From the NCBI GenBank assembly GCA_017647975.1, contig JAGCJL010000022.1:1-32988 (forward strand): a stretch of 32,988 nucleotides of DNA, in the 5' to 3' direction. The translations under genes were made by a program, and so were the position numbers. Under the pieces are notes generated by a model that was given only the letters and a program-made list of their open reading frames with translations, did no database searches and was not told the DNA's origin. Positions 19,140 to 28,529 of this stretch are shown here, piece by piece (within the stretch, counting starts at the first letter, position 1; each line of letters starts with the position of its first letter). This DNA comes from Bacteroidaceae bacterium. GTDB lineage: Bacteria > Bacteroidota > Bacteroidia > Bacteroidales > Bacteroidaceae.

Positions 19140-20510
19140 ATGGGAAATACCAATTACATAACAGCCATAGAGCTGAGTTCATCAAAAATTTCGGGAGCTG
19201 TTGGCATTGAGACTTACGCCGGTATAAAGATTTTGGCTACGGCAAGCACTCCTGTCAAGGGATTTATCACGAAAGGTGTTGTTCGTAATGTCGATGAGAC
19301 AAGTAACGCCATCAACTATATAATCAATACACTCGAAAGCGGACTGGACAATATTGCCATCAAGAGAGCATATATCTCTTTTGCCGGTCTTTCTGTTCAT
19401 TCGATAAAGTCAAAGGTAACACGTACCTTCAACAGCTACACCAAGATTACCAATGACATCATCAATGAGATGGCACTTGAGAACGACAAGACTTTCCAGG
19501 CACCAGAAGGATATACAAGAGTACAGGTTGTAAATCAAGAGTACAGACTTGATGGAAAAATCGACAACAACCCCATTGGTGCTCCAACATTACAGATTGA
19601 AGGCAACTACCTAAACATTGTCATCAATGAACAATATCTCAACCAGCTAAACGACAGTTTCGCTCAGGCAGACATTGAGATTGCTGACAGTTTCAGTGCT
19701 GCACGTATGGATGCCGACATATTACTTTCAAAAGATGCACGTCGCAATGGCTGTGCCTTAGTAAACATCGGTGCAGATACAACAACCGTTGCAATATACA
19801 ACAACGATATATTACGCAAATTAGTTGTCGTTCCACTCGGAAGCCGTAATATAACAATGGACCTGTGTTCAAAACAGATTTCGTTCGACGAGGCCGAGGA
19901 GATTAAGATAACACGCGGTTATAAATCGTCACTGAATGACAGATTGCCCATTGACAGTGACACCATCAACAGTATAATCAATGCACGTATGTGCGAGATT
20001 CTACAAAACACGAAATACCAGATTGAAGAGTCGGGTGAGAGAATTGGACATATAATATTCACCGGTGGTGGTTCTAAACTTAAGAACTTCAACCTATTGC
20101 TTGAAGAATATCTTCCAAACTACAAAAACGAGATTATTTCAGAGCCACAATTCAGCCTTGAGAGCAGTAGCGGTGTAAACTTGTATGGTATATTCACCAC
20201 AGCACTTTACGGCCTGCTTAAGCAAGGAAAAGAAAACTGCTGCGAAGAGATTAAACCGGCAACATACACGCCACCGGTAGAGCAGACGATATTCTCGGGT
20301 GATATGTTCGACAACGGCGACAACGTAAACAAACAACCTGCGGAGACTACTGTCGAGAAGAAACCGACGACAAAGAAAACAGAAAGCGGCACCAAGAAAA
20401 AACCTCAAAAAGACAATTTCTGGGGAGGTTTGTTCGGACAAACAAAACAAGCGATAACAGATTGGGTTGGAAATGCCACCGAAGACGAGAAAGATGACGA
20501 AATTGATTAA
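19140..20510 (+). CDS. ftsA: Cell division protein FtsA
   Basis: A 456-residue actin-like protein that tethers FtsZ to the membrane. It has the N-terminal phosphate-binding ITAIELSSSKISGAVG, the second phosphate loop VNIGADTTTVAIY, and the adenosine motif IIFTGGGSKLKN. A C-terminal extension from about residue 380 has a Lys/Thr-rich linker, then a Trp/Phe-containing amphipathic stretch (NFWGGLFGQTKQAITDWVG) that is probably the membrane anchor. It ends in an acidic tail rather than at the anchor as in E. coli. The gap to ftsZ is 3 bp. Confidence 0.96.
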   Translation: MGNTNYITAIELSSSKISGAVGIETYAGIKILATASTPVKGFITKGVVRNVDETSNAINYIINTLESGLDNIAIKRAYISFAGLSVHSIKSKVTRTFNSYTKITNDIINEMALENDKTFQAPEGYTRVQVVNQEYRLDGKIDNNPIGAPTLQIEGNYLNIVINEQYLNQLNDSFAQADIEIADSFSAARMDADILLSKDARRNGCALVNIGADTTTVAIYNNDILRKLVVVPLGSRNITMDLCSKQISFDEAEEIKITRGYKSSLNDRLPIDSDTINSIINARMCEILQNTKYQIEESGERIGHIIFTGGGSKLKNFNLLLEEYLPNYKNEIISEPQFSLESSSGVNLYGIFTTALYGLLKQGKENCCEEIKPATYTPPVEQTIFSGDMFDNGDNVNKQPAETTVEKKPTTKKTESGTKKKPQKDNFWGGLFGQTKQAITDWVGNATEDEKDDEID

Positions 20511-20513
20511 CGA

Positions 20514-21866
20514 ATGATACAGAACAGTATGGATATTAACGAACAACCAAAACAAAGCCTTCCTTTTGCAATACCCACTGATGCACCACGAATAATAAAG
20601 GTAGTAGGTGTCGGTGGCGGAGGAAGCAATGCGGTACATAACATGTTTCGCAAGGGCATACATAATGTATCGTTTGCAGTATGCAACACCGATATGCAGG
20701 CATTGCAAAGCTCACCGATACCCAAGAAGGTGCAGTTAGGAGAAAAGATTACCGAAGGACTTGGTGCCGGCAATAACCCCGAAGTAGCACGCCGTGCCGC
20801 CGAAGAGAGCCGTGAGGATATAGAAAGACTCTTTAATGACGGAACAAAGATGGCATTCATCACTGCCGGAATGGGTGGTGGTACAGGTACGGGAGCTGCT
20901 CCTGTAGTTGCGGAAATCGCAAAAAGCCTCGGAATTCTCACAATCGGTATTGTAACCATTCCGTTCAAGTTCGAGATGACCGGTAAAATAAAGCAGGCCC
21001 TCAAAGGTGTAATAGAGATTTCAAAGCATGTCGATGCACTGCTTGTAATAAACAACCAGCGACTGATTGACATATATCCCAAGTTGCACGTTGCCGAAGG
21101 ATTCCAAGTTGTCGATGATGTATTGACTACAGCCACCAAGAGTATTGCCGAAATAATCACATCACGCGGCACAATTAACCTCGACTTCCGCGATGTAAGC
21201 AAAATTCTGAAGAACGGTGGTGTGGCAATAATGAGTTACGGTATTGAAAAAGGCGAGATGCGTGTTTCACGTGCATTCCGCAGTGCCCTTCATTCACCAT
21301 TGCTCAACGACAACGATATTTACAAGTCAAAAAAGATTCTTTTCAATATATATGAGAACCCCAACGACCCGATACGTGTTGAAGAGATGGGCGAAGTGGA
21401 AAGTTTCATGGAGCAATTCAAAGAGGAGGATATTGAACTAATCTGGGGATTAAGCAAAGATATGCATCTTGGCGAAGGCGAAGTAAAAGTAACAGTCCTT
21501 GCAACCGGATTTGGTATGAAAGACATCCCCGACATGAAACCTTTGGTCGAAGAGGAAGAGAAGATTATAAAACAACTATCCGACGAAGAGCGTGCGAGAA
21601 TTGCCAAGGATGAAGAGAAAATCAACACCATGGTTGAAGCATTCTACAAGCCCGACTACAAAGTCTATATCTTCAAGGGCGATGACATGCACAACGAAGA
21701 ATTCTTGACAGCCATAGACAACTCGCCTACCTACATCCGAACAGCATCGGAACTTGAAAAGATGACAGCCATTCTTGAAAAAAGCACGCCCGTTGCACCA
21801 CAAGCAATAGAGGCTGAAGAGATTTGTGATAACGAAGAGAGTGATAACAATTCAACAGAAATATAA
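20514..21866 (+). CDS. ftsZ: Cell division GTPase FtsZ
   Basis: A 450-residue tubulin-like GTPase that forms the Z ring. It has VVGVGGGGSNAV near residue 31, the GTP-binding GGGTGTGAAP from residue 121, and the T7 loop NLDFRDV at 222-228 with the catalytic aspartates D224 and D227. The usual Ala of the T7 motif DFADV is Arg here. The globular core ends near residue 345. The remaining roughly 105 residues are highly charged and include a conserved-looking patch (YKVYIFKGDDMHNEEF). The protein ends in an acidic, Asn/Ser-rich tail; I see no standard C-terminal peptide with a Pro-x-Phe-Leu-Arg core. An in-frame ATG at 20529 is an alternative start. Confidence 0.97.
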   Translation: MIQNSMDINEQPKQSLPFAIPTDAPRIIKVVGVGGGGSNAVHNMFRKGIHNVSFAVCNTDMQALQSSPIPKKVQLGEKITEGLGAGNNPEVARRAAEESREDIERLFNDGTKMAFITAGMGGGTGTGAAPVVAEIAKSLGILTIGIVTIPFKFEMTGKIKQALKGVIEISKHVDALLVINNQRLIDIYPKLHVAEGFQVVDDVLTTATKSIAEIITSRGTINLDFRDVSKILKNGGVAIMSYGIEKGEMRVSRAFRSALHSPLLNDNDIYKSKKILFNIYENPNDPIRVEEMGEVESFMEQFKEEDIELIWGLSKDMHLGEGEVKVTVLATGFGMKDIPDMKPLVEEEEKIIKQLSDEERARIAKDEEKINTMVEAFYKPDYKVYIFKGDDMHNEEFLTAIDNSPTYIRTASELEKMTAILEKSTPVAPQAIEAEEICDNEESDNNSTEI

Positions 21867-21868
21867 TT

Positions 21869-22321
21869 ATGGAACTATTTGACATTATCAGCAATGACAT
21901 TAAAGAGGCAATGAAAGCCAAGGATAAAGTAGCTCTTGATACTATTAGAAACATAAAGAAAGTATTGCTTGAAGCAAAGACCGCTCCCGGTGCCGGAGAC
22001 ACTGTAAGCGATGAGACAGCAATAAAACTCATCCAAAAACTAGTGAAACAAGGTAAAGAGTCGGCAGAATTATACAGCAGCCAAAACCGTCCCGAACTTG
22101 CACAAGAGGAACTTTCACAAGTTGCAGTAATGGAGCGTTATCTCCCAAAGCAGATGAGCGAAGAGGAAGTAACCAACGTTCTTAAGGATATCATAGCACA
22201 AACAGGTGCTGCAGGCCCACAGGATATGGGTAAAGTCATGGGAGTTGCCACCAAACAACTTGCTGGCAAGGCCGAAGGAAAGATGATTTCAACAATAGTA
22301 AAACAGTTGTTAAATAGTTAA
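21869..22321 (+). CDS. yqeY: YqeY/GatB-domain protein
   Basis: A 150-residue helical protein homologous to the C-terminal domain of the amidotransferase subunit GatB. It has family features: the N-terminal DIKEAMKAKDKVALDTIR, AVMERYLPKQMSEEE, and the C-terminal DMGKVMGVATKQLAGKAEGK. The family may bind tRNA but its cell role is not settled. It starts 2 bp after ftsZ and so is probably the last gene of the dcw transcript. Its stop overlaps the stop of recO on the other strand by 4 bp. Confidence 0.9.
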   Translation: MELFDIISNDIKEAMKAKDKVALDTIRNIKKVLLEAKTAPGAGDTVSDETAIKLIQKLVKQGKESAELYSSQNRPELAQEELSQVAVMERYLPKQMSEEEVTNVLKDIIAQTGAAGPQDMGKVMGVATKQLAGKAEGKMISTIVKQLLNS

Positions 22322-23043
22322 TCGAACAACTCCTTTAATATTCCAAGTGATTTAAGTTGGGGAAAATCGGGAATATGCAACTTATAATAATCATTAAGAA
22401 ATGCGAGGTATTCACTTCGCATTTCTCTATTTAAAGAGAGTTTATGCAAAGACTCATAGCCGGTACACAAGAGAGTCACGAACCCTTCGGCATATTGCGG
22501 CAGAATAAAATTCGGATGCAACGGGTGTTCACGAACAACACATCCTTGAGCCAAATCAAAATAACACCCTTTACTATAATTATCAAGATTGGGATATATA
22601 CCAAGATACTTCAACAGTTGCGAAAGAAAAAGAAGATGAAAGTCGGCATATCCATGTTCAAGACTGTCGAAAAAGATCAATGAGCGATCGATAAAATTAA
22701 AAAGAGCCTCATCACCCTCCTCTTCACGCAAAGCGTATGTAAGAAACTCGGAAAGATAAAGAGCAATAGATGATTTAACGACATTATATGTTATAGTGGA
22801 ATACATTGCATAGGGCTGTGCATCTGTAATCCGTTGCAAGCTACGCCCTTTCTTCACCGATACTGTAAATGATAGCATAGAAAGTGGTTGAAACAGCACA
22901 CTTCTGACTTTACTACGCTTACTATGTGATACAGGCAATAAAAACGATTGACGACCATACTGACGAGTATATATATCGGCAATCATAAGAGTGTCGTTAT
23001 ACCTTAAAGTACGAAGAACTATTCCCTCAATTTTCTCTACCAT
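22318..23043 (-). CDS. recO: DNA repair protein RecO
   Basis: A 241-residue recombination mediator that, with RecR, loads RecA on SSB-coated DNA. The N terminus (VEKIEGIVLRTLRYNDTLMIADIYTR) is the RecO OB-fold signature, and the helical C-terminal domain follows. The four-cysteine zinc motif of some RecO proteins is not complete; only two Cys (GCYFDLAQGC) are present. The ATG at 23043 puts the OB-fold directly at the N terminus; a GTG at 23058 would add five residues. It is convergent with the dcw operon and divergent from the tRNA. Confidence 0.93.
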   Translation of the reverse strand: MVEKIEGIVLRTLRYNDTLMIADIYTRQYGRQSFLLPVSHSKRSKVRSVLFQPLSMLSFTVSVKKGRSLQRITDAQPYAMYSTITYNVVKSSIALYLSEFLTYALREEEGDEALFNFIDRSLIFFDSLEHGYADFHLLFLSQLLKYLGIYPNLDNYSKGCYFDLAQGCVVREHPLHPNFILPQYAEGFVTLLCTGYESLHKLSLNREMRSEYLAFLNDYYKLHIPDFPQLKSLGILKELFD

Positions 23044-23068
23044 AACCTGTTTTTTCACGATTTGAGAG

Positions 23069-23076
23069 CAAAACTA
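23069..23076 (-). promoter_or_regulatory. Putative -7 element (TAgtTTTG) for recO
   Basis: Minus-strand TAGTTTTG followed by C fits TAnnTTTG and lies 25 bp before the recO ATG. No -33 box is seen at the right distance. Confidence 0.5.
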
Positions 23077-23096
23077 TAAAAAAACTTTCAAAAACC

Positions 23097-23127
23097 TTTG
23101 GTAATTAAAAAAAAGATTATACCTTTG
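23097..23127 (+). promoter_or_regulatory. Consensus promoter TTTG-N19-TAccTTTG for tRNA-Glu and rpsT
   Basis: TTTG at 23097-23100, exactly 19 bp, then TACCTTTG at 23120-23127. This is a perfect match to the Bacteroidota housekeeping promoter and the best in the window. It lies 54 bp upstream of the tRNA. Confidence 0.88.
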
Positions 23128-23181
23128 CACTCGCTTTAAGCACTAAAGCATTTTCAAACTCTTAACGGAGTACTAAAGGCT

Positions 23182-23253
23182 GGCCCATTCGTCTATCGGC
23201 TAGGACGCAAGATTTTCATTCTTGAAAGAGGGGTTCGATTCCCCTATGGGCTA
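23182..23253 (+). tRNA. tRNA-Glu, anticodon UUC
   Basis: A 72-nt cloverleaf. The acceptor arms GGCCCAT and ATGGGCT pair with one G-U. The anticodon stem CAAGA/TCTTG holds the loop TTTTCAT with TTC at the anticodon. The T arm is AGGGG-TTCGATT-CCCCT, and the discriminator base is A. CCA is not encoded. It lies 30 bp upstream of rpsT without an intervening terminator, so both are probably on one transcript from which the tRNA is cut out. Confidence 0.96.
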
Positions 23254-23283
23254 CAAGTAAAACTAAAAAATAAATTTAAAGAG

Positions 23284-23538
23284 ATGGCAAATCATAAATC
23301 ATCACTTAAGAGAATCAGACAGACAGAAAAGAGAAATCTTCAGAACCGTTATTTCGGAAAGAATATGCGTTCTGCAGTTCGTGGCTTGCGTGCTTTGACA
23401 AACAAGGAAGAGGCACTTGCTAAGTTCCCCGAAGTTCAGAAGATGCTCGACAGAATGGCTAAGCGTGGTCTTATTCACAAGAACAAGGCTGCAAACCTCA
23501 AGTCAGGTCTCTGTGCTAAAATTGCAAAGTTAGCCTAA
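23284..23538 (+). CDS. rpsT: 30S ribosomal protein S20
   Basis: An 84-residue, very basic protein that binds 16S rRNA in the body of the small subunit. It has [21 protein letters not shown] and the C-terminal [21 protein letters not shown], typical of S20. A strong terminator follows 26 bp after the stop codon. No promoter is seen between it and the tRNA. Confidence 0.96.
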   Translation: MANHKSSLKRIRQTEKRNLQNRYFGKNMRSAVRGLRALTNKEEALAKFPEVQKMLDRMAKRGLIHKNKAANLKSGLCAKIAKLA

Positions 23539-23564
23539 TTTATTGAAACATATATTTACCGAAC

Positions 23565-23592
23565 AAGGGGCTGGATTTTCATCCAGCCTTTT
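23565..23592 (+). terminator. Rho-independent terminator of the tRNA-Glu-rpsT unit
   Basis: GGCTGGAT (23569-23576) pairs with ATCCAGCC (23581-23588) around a TTTC loop. The stem extends outward through G-U and A-T pairs, and TTTTC follows. Confidence 0.9.
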
Positions 23593-23643
23593 CGTGTTAT
23601 ACATAACTGACAGAAAACCACTTAATTTCCAAAAGTAAAAGTA

Positions 23644-23695
23644 AAAAAACAGGCAAATTATTAACAAAACTTTATTGTATAATCCCCTGTTTTTT
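23644..23695. repeat. Inverted repeat spanning the gyrB promoter spacer
   Basis: AAAAAACAGG (23644-23653) and CCTGTTTTTT (23686-23695) are perfect inverted copies separated by 32 bp. The right arm lies between the putative -33 and -7 boxes of gyrB. It could be a second terminator for upstream transcripts, ending in its T-run, or an operator. The sequence alone does not decide. Confidence 0.55.
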
Positions 23696-23705
23696 ATTAA
23701 CTTTG
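23675..23705 (+). promoter_or_regulatory. gyrB promoter (TTG-N20-TAacTTTG)
   Basis: TAACTTTG at 23698-23705 matches the -7 consensus. A TTG at 23675-23677 lies 20 bp upstream in place of TTTG. The ATG of gyrB is 29 bp downstream of the -7 box. Confidence 0.7.
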
Positions 23706-23716
23706 TTCAGTTATAA

Positions 23717-25696
<1,980 letters not shown>

Positions 25697-25711
25697 AAAC
25701 GGTTATAATAC

Positions 25712-25755
25712 AAACAAAGTGGTGGACTGTTTATCAACAGTCCACCACTTTGTTT
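25712..25755. terminator. Bidirectional terminator between convergent gyrB and hutI
   Basis: Bases 25712-25731 pair perfectly with 25736-25755 (20-bp stem, TATC loop). The right arm ends in TTTGTTTT and the left arm in AAAC, so each strand has a short T-rich exit. Confidence 0.9.
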
Positions 25756-25775
25756 TGCAATTTATTTAAAACACT

Positions 25776-25806
25776 AAAAAAACAGCTGTTTTACTGTTAT
25801 TACAGC
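25776..25806 (-). terminator. Rho-independent terminator of the hut operon
   Basis: On the minus strand, GCTGT (25806-25802) pairs with ACAGC (25789-25785) and seven T residues follow closely. A 14-bp palindrome (25779-25792) overlaps it. It begins 8 bp after the hutI stop. The stem is short, so the gyrB hairpin probably helps. Confidence 0.6.
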
Positions 25807-25814
25807 AACTACCC

Positions 25815-27059
25815 TCATATTTTCAACTTGCCTTTCAGCACAACACTCTTTATAAGCGGTGTCTGATGTGCGTATGAGATATATGCAAGTGACGGCAAAG
25901 GTTTAGTTATATAAAAATTAGCAACCTTACCGCGTGTTATAGAACCGTAATCCCTGCTTTCGCCCATTGCTGCAGCACTGTTTATGGTAGCGGCATTGAG
26001 AGCCTCAACTGGAGTCATCTTCATCTTGATAGATGCCAAGGAGACCACAAAACGCATATTGCCGGATGGGGCTGTACCCGGATTATAGTCAGAAGCAAGA
26101 GCCACCGGCAAACCCGCATCAATCATCTTACGGGCAGGAGGATAACCTATACTAAGGAAAAATGCACAGCCTGGAAGCATTGTTGGAATAGTTTCGCTGC
26201 TACGCAATACCTCTATCTGCTCATCGCCCATGGATTCAAGATGATCAACCGAGAGGGCTTTGTTTGCAACACCAACCTCAACACCTCCTGAAACAGCAAG
26301 CTCATTGGCATGAATCTTTGCACGAAGACCATATTCCGCACCTTTTCTGATTACCTTTTCCGTTTCCTCAACAGTAAAGAAACCACGGTCACAGAAAACA
26401 TCGACAAAATCGGCAAGGTCCTCGCCTGCAACAGCCGGAATCATATCATTGCAGACATGCTCTACATATTCGGCCTGACGCCCCTTGTATGCACGCCCTA
26501 CAGCATGGGCTCCCAAGAATGTAGAACGTATCTCTAGCGGTGCATCATTTCTCAGTCTTTTAATTACACGCAGAATCTTAAGTTCATCTTCCAAGGTAAG
26601 ACCATATCCCGACTTTATCTCCACAAGACCTGTTCCCATTGCTGCAATCTCATTTACACGCTCCATTGCCTGACGGTACAGTTCATCCTCTGAAGTATCA
26701 TGCAGTCTATCGGCAGAGTTCAATATTCCACCGCCACGCTTGGCAATCTCTTCATACGAAAGACCGTTTATCTTATCAAGGAACTCCTGCTCCCTGCTGC
26801 CAGCATATACCAGATGAGTATGCGAATCGCAGAACGATGGGAACAGCCAGCCGCCTTCAGCATCCAGGACCCCACACCCTTCAACCTCTTCAAAGCAATC
26901 CATAGAACCGTAATCCTTGATACGATTACCATTGGTCAACAACCACGCATTTTCAAGCGTACCAATCTCGTTCAGTTCGGCACCATACCTTGCAGTTCTT
27001 CCACTCTCATCTATGCCGACGAGCATACCTATGTTTTTAACAAGCAGGTTCATTTTCAT
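25815..27059 (-). CDS. hutI: Imidazolonepropionase HutI
   Basis: A 414-residue amidohydrolase that opens imidazolone propionate to formiminoglutamate, the third step of histidine breakdown. The metal-binding HTH motif lies in CDSHTHLVYAG (H80, H82). Further ligands are expected in IHANELA, VDHLESM and the Asp of ASDYNPGTAPSGN, all present. It is last in the hut operon and overlaps hutH by 23 bp. An ATG at 27053 is an equally good start and would shorten the overlap. Confidence 0.96.
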   Translation of the reverse strand: MKMNLLVKNIGMLVGIDESGRTARYGAELNEIGTLENAWLLTNGNRIKDYGSMDCFEEVEGCGVLDAEGGWLFPSFCDSHTHLVYAGSREQEFLDKINGLSYEEIAKRGGGILNSADRLHDTSEDELYRQAMERVNEIAAMGTGLVEIKSGYGLTLEDELKILRVIKRLRNDAPLEIRSTFLGAHAVGRAYKGRQAEYVEHVCNDMIPAVAGEDLADFVDVFCDRGFFTVEETEKVIRKGAEYGLRAKIHANELAVSGGVEVGVANKALSVDHLESMGDEQIEVLRSSETIPTMLPGCAFFLSIGYPPARKMIDAGLPVALASDYNPGTAPSGNMRFVVSLASIKMKMTPVEALNAATINSAAAMGESRDYGSITRGKVANFYITKPLPSLAYISYAHQTPLIKSVVLKGKLKI

Positions 27060-28527
27060 TCAAGAATTTCACCGATGCCGCAATATGAGGATACATCACG
27101 GTATCATTACAAACAAATGGAACAACTTTCCTATAAGCATCTACAAGAGCCTCAACCTTTGCCGAAGAGCACAACGGACGACGGAATTCCAATGCCTGAG
27201 CCGCATTCATAAGTTCTATCGCCAACACACGTTCGGTATTCTGCACAACCCTCCATAGTTTTGTAGCAGCATTGGAACCCATGCTCACATGATCCTCTTG
27301 TCCCTGAGACGATGGTATTGAATCGCATGATGCCGGCCAGCAAAGCCCCTTTGACTGACTGACAATTGATGCAGCCGTATATTGAGGAATCATAAAACCA
27401 CTGTTCAATCCGGGATTCACTACAAGGAAATTAGGCAAATTGCGTACACCGGAAACAATCTTGTAGATACGACGTTCCGAGATGTTTCCAAGTTCCGCAA
27501 CAGCTATTGCAAGGAAGTCCATAGGCAATGCTATTGGCTGTCCATGGAAATTACCGGCAGAAATAACCTTGTCTGCATCGGGGAAGATTGTTGGGTTGTC
27601 GGTTGCCGAATTTATTTCAGTCTCCAACACACCCCAAACATAGTCTATTGTATCCTTTGTCGCACCATGCACCTGTGGTATACAACGGAATGAGTATGGA
27701 TCCTGAACATGTTTCTTAGGCTGTTTTGTTATTTCACTTCCTTCAAGAAGATTACGGATATTACGTGCTGTTTCAGCCTGCCCTTTATGAGGACGAATAG
27801 CATGTACATCGTGATCAAAAGGTTCCATTCTGCCATCAAAGGCATCTAAAGATATTGCACCTACGGTATCGGCCCAACGGCTCAACTTACGTGCTTTTAT
27901 AAGCGAATAGACACCATATGCCGACATGAACTGAGTACCGTTCAACAGAGCAAGTCCCTCTTTTGAACAAAGAGCGATGGATTCCCACCCCATCTTATCC
28001 ATAACAACAGAACTCTCAACCACCGAACCATTGTACTCGACAAGACCTAAGCCCAACAGCGGTAAAGACATATGTGCAAGAGGCGAGAGGTCACCCGACG
28101 CACCGAGAGAACCCTGCTCATACACTACAGGAAGAATATCATTATTATACATCTCTACAAGACGTTCCACTGTCACTAACTGTACGCCGGAATGTCCGTA
28201 TGACAAAGACTGTATCTTAAGAAAAATCATCAGCTTTACAATCTCAGAAGGCACTCGCTCACCCGTACCACAAGCATGCGACATAACAAGATTCTTTTGC
28301 AACAAAGAGAGATTTTCCTTATCTACCGAAATATTGCAAAGCGAGCCAAAACCTGTTGTCACACCATATATAGGGTGGCTGGTATCTTCCATTTTCCTGT
28401 CAAGAAACTCCCTGCAATGCACAATACGCTCTTTGGCATCGTCGGAAAGAGCAAGTTTGTATCCTTTTGAAAGAATCTCTTCTACACGTTCGATTGTCAA
28501 CCAATCGGCATTGATATAATGTACCAT
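27037..28527 (-). CDS. hutH: Histidine ammonia-lyase HutH
   Basis: A 496-residue lyase that deaminates histidine to urocanate, the entry step of the pathway. The Ala-Ser-Gly triad that cyclises to the MIO cofactor is at residues 143-145 in GSLGASGDLSPLAH. Other family features are YGVTTGFG near the N terminus and QEDHVSMGSNAA near the C terminus. The ATG at 28527 is chosen because it puts the ASG triad at the usual position; a GTG at 28533 would add two residues and overlap the hutU stop. The gap to hutU is 2 bp, so translation is likely coupled. Confidence 0.96.
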   Translation of the reverse strand: MVHYINADWLTIERVEEILSKGYKLALSDDAKERIVHCREFLDRKMEDTSHPIYGVTTGFGSLCNISVDKENLSLLQKNLVMSHACGTGERVPSEIVKLMIFLKIQSLSYGHSGVQLVTVERLVEMYNNDILPVVYEQGSLGASGDLSPLAHMSLPLLGLGLVEYNGSVVESSVVMDKMGWESIALCSKEGLALLNGTQFMSAYGVYSLIKARKLSRWADTVGAISLDAFDGRMEPFDHDVHAIRPHKGQAETARNIRNLLEGSEITKQPKKHVQDPYSFRCIPQVHGATKDTIDYVWGVLETEINSATDNPTIFPDADKVISAGNFHGQPIALPMDFLAIAVAELGNISERRIYKIVSGVRNLPNFLVVNPGLNSGFMIPQYTAASIVSQSKGLCWPASCDSIPSSQGQEDHVSMGSNAATKLWRVVQNTERVLAIELMNAAQALEFRRPLCSSAKVEALVDAYRKVVPFVCNDTVMYPHIAASVKFLNENEPAC

Positions 28528-28529
28528 AT

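Noticed and set aside
23182-23253. tRNA-Glu as an integration site for a genomic island.
   Set aside because: rpsT follows 30 bp downstream with an intact unit and no integrase or repeated tRNA 3' end is seen.
26700-27212. A plus-strand frame of 170 codons opposite hutI and hutH.
   Set aside because: It is antisense to two well-supported enzymes, with no family features or promoter.
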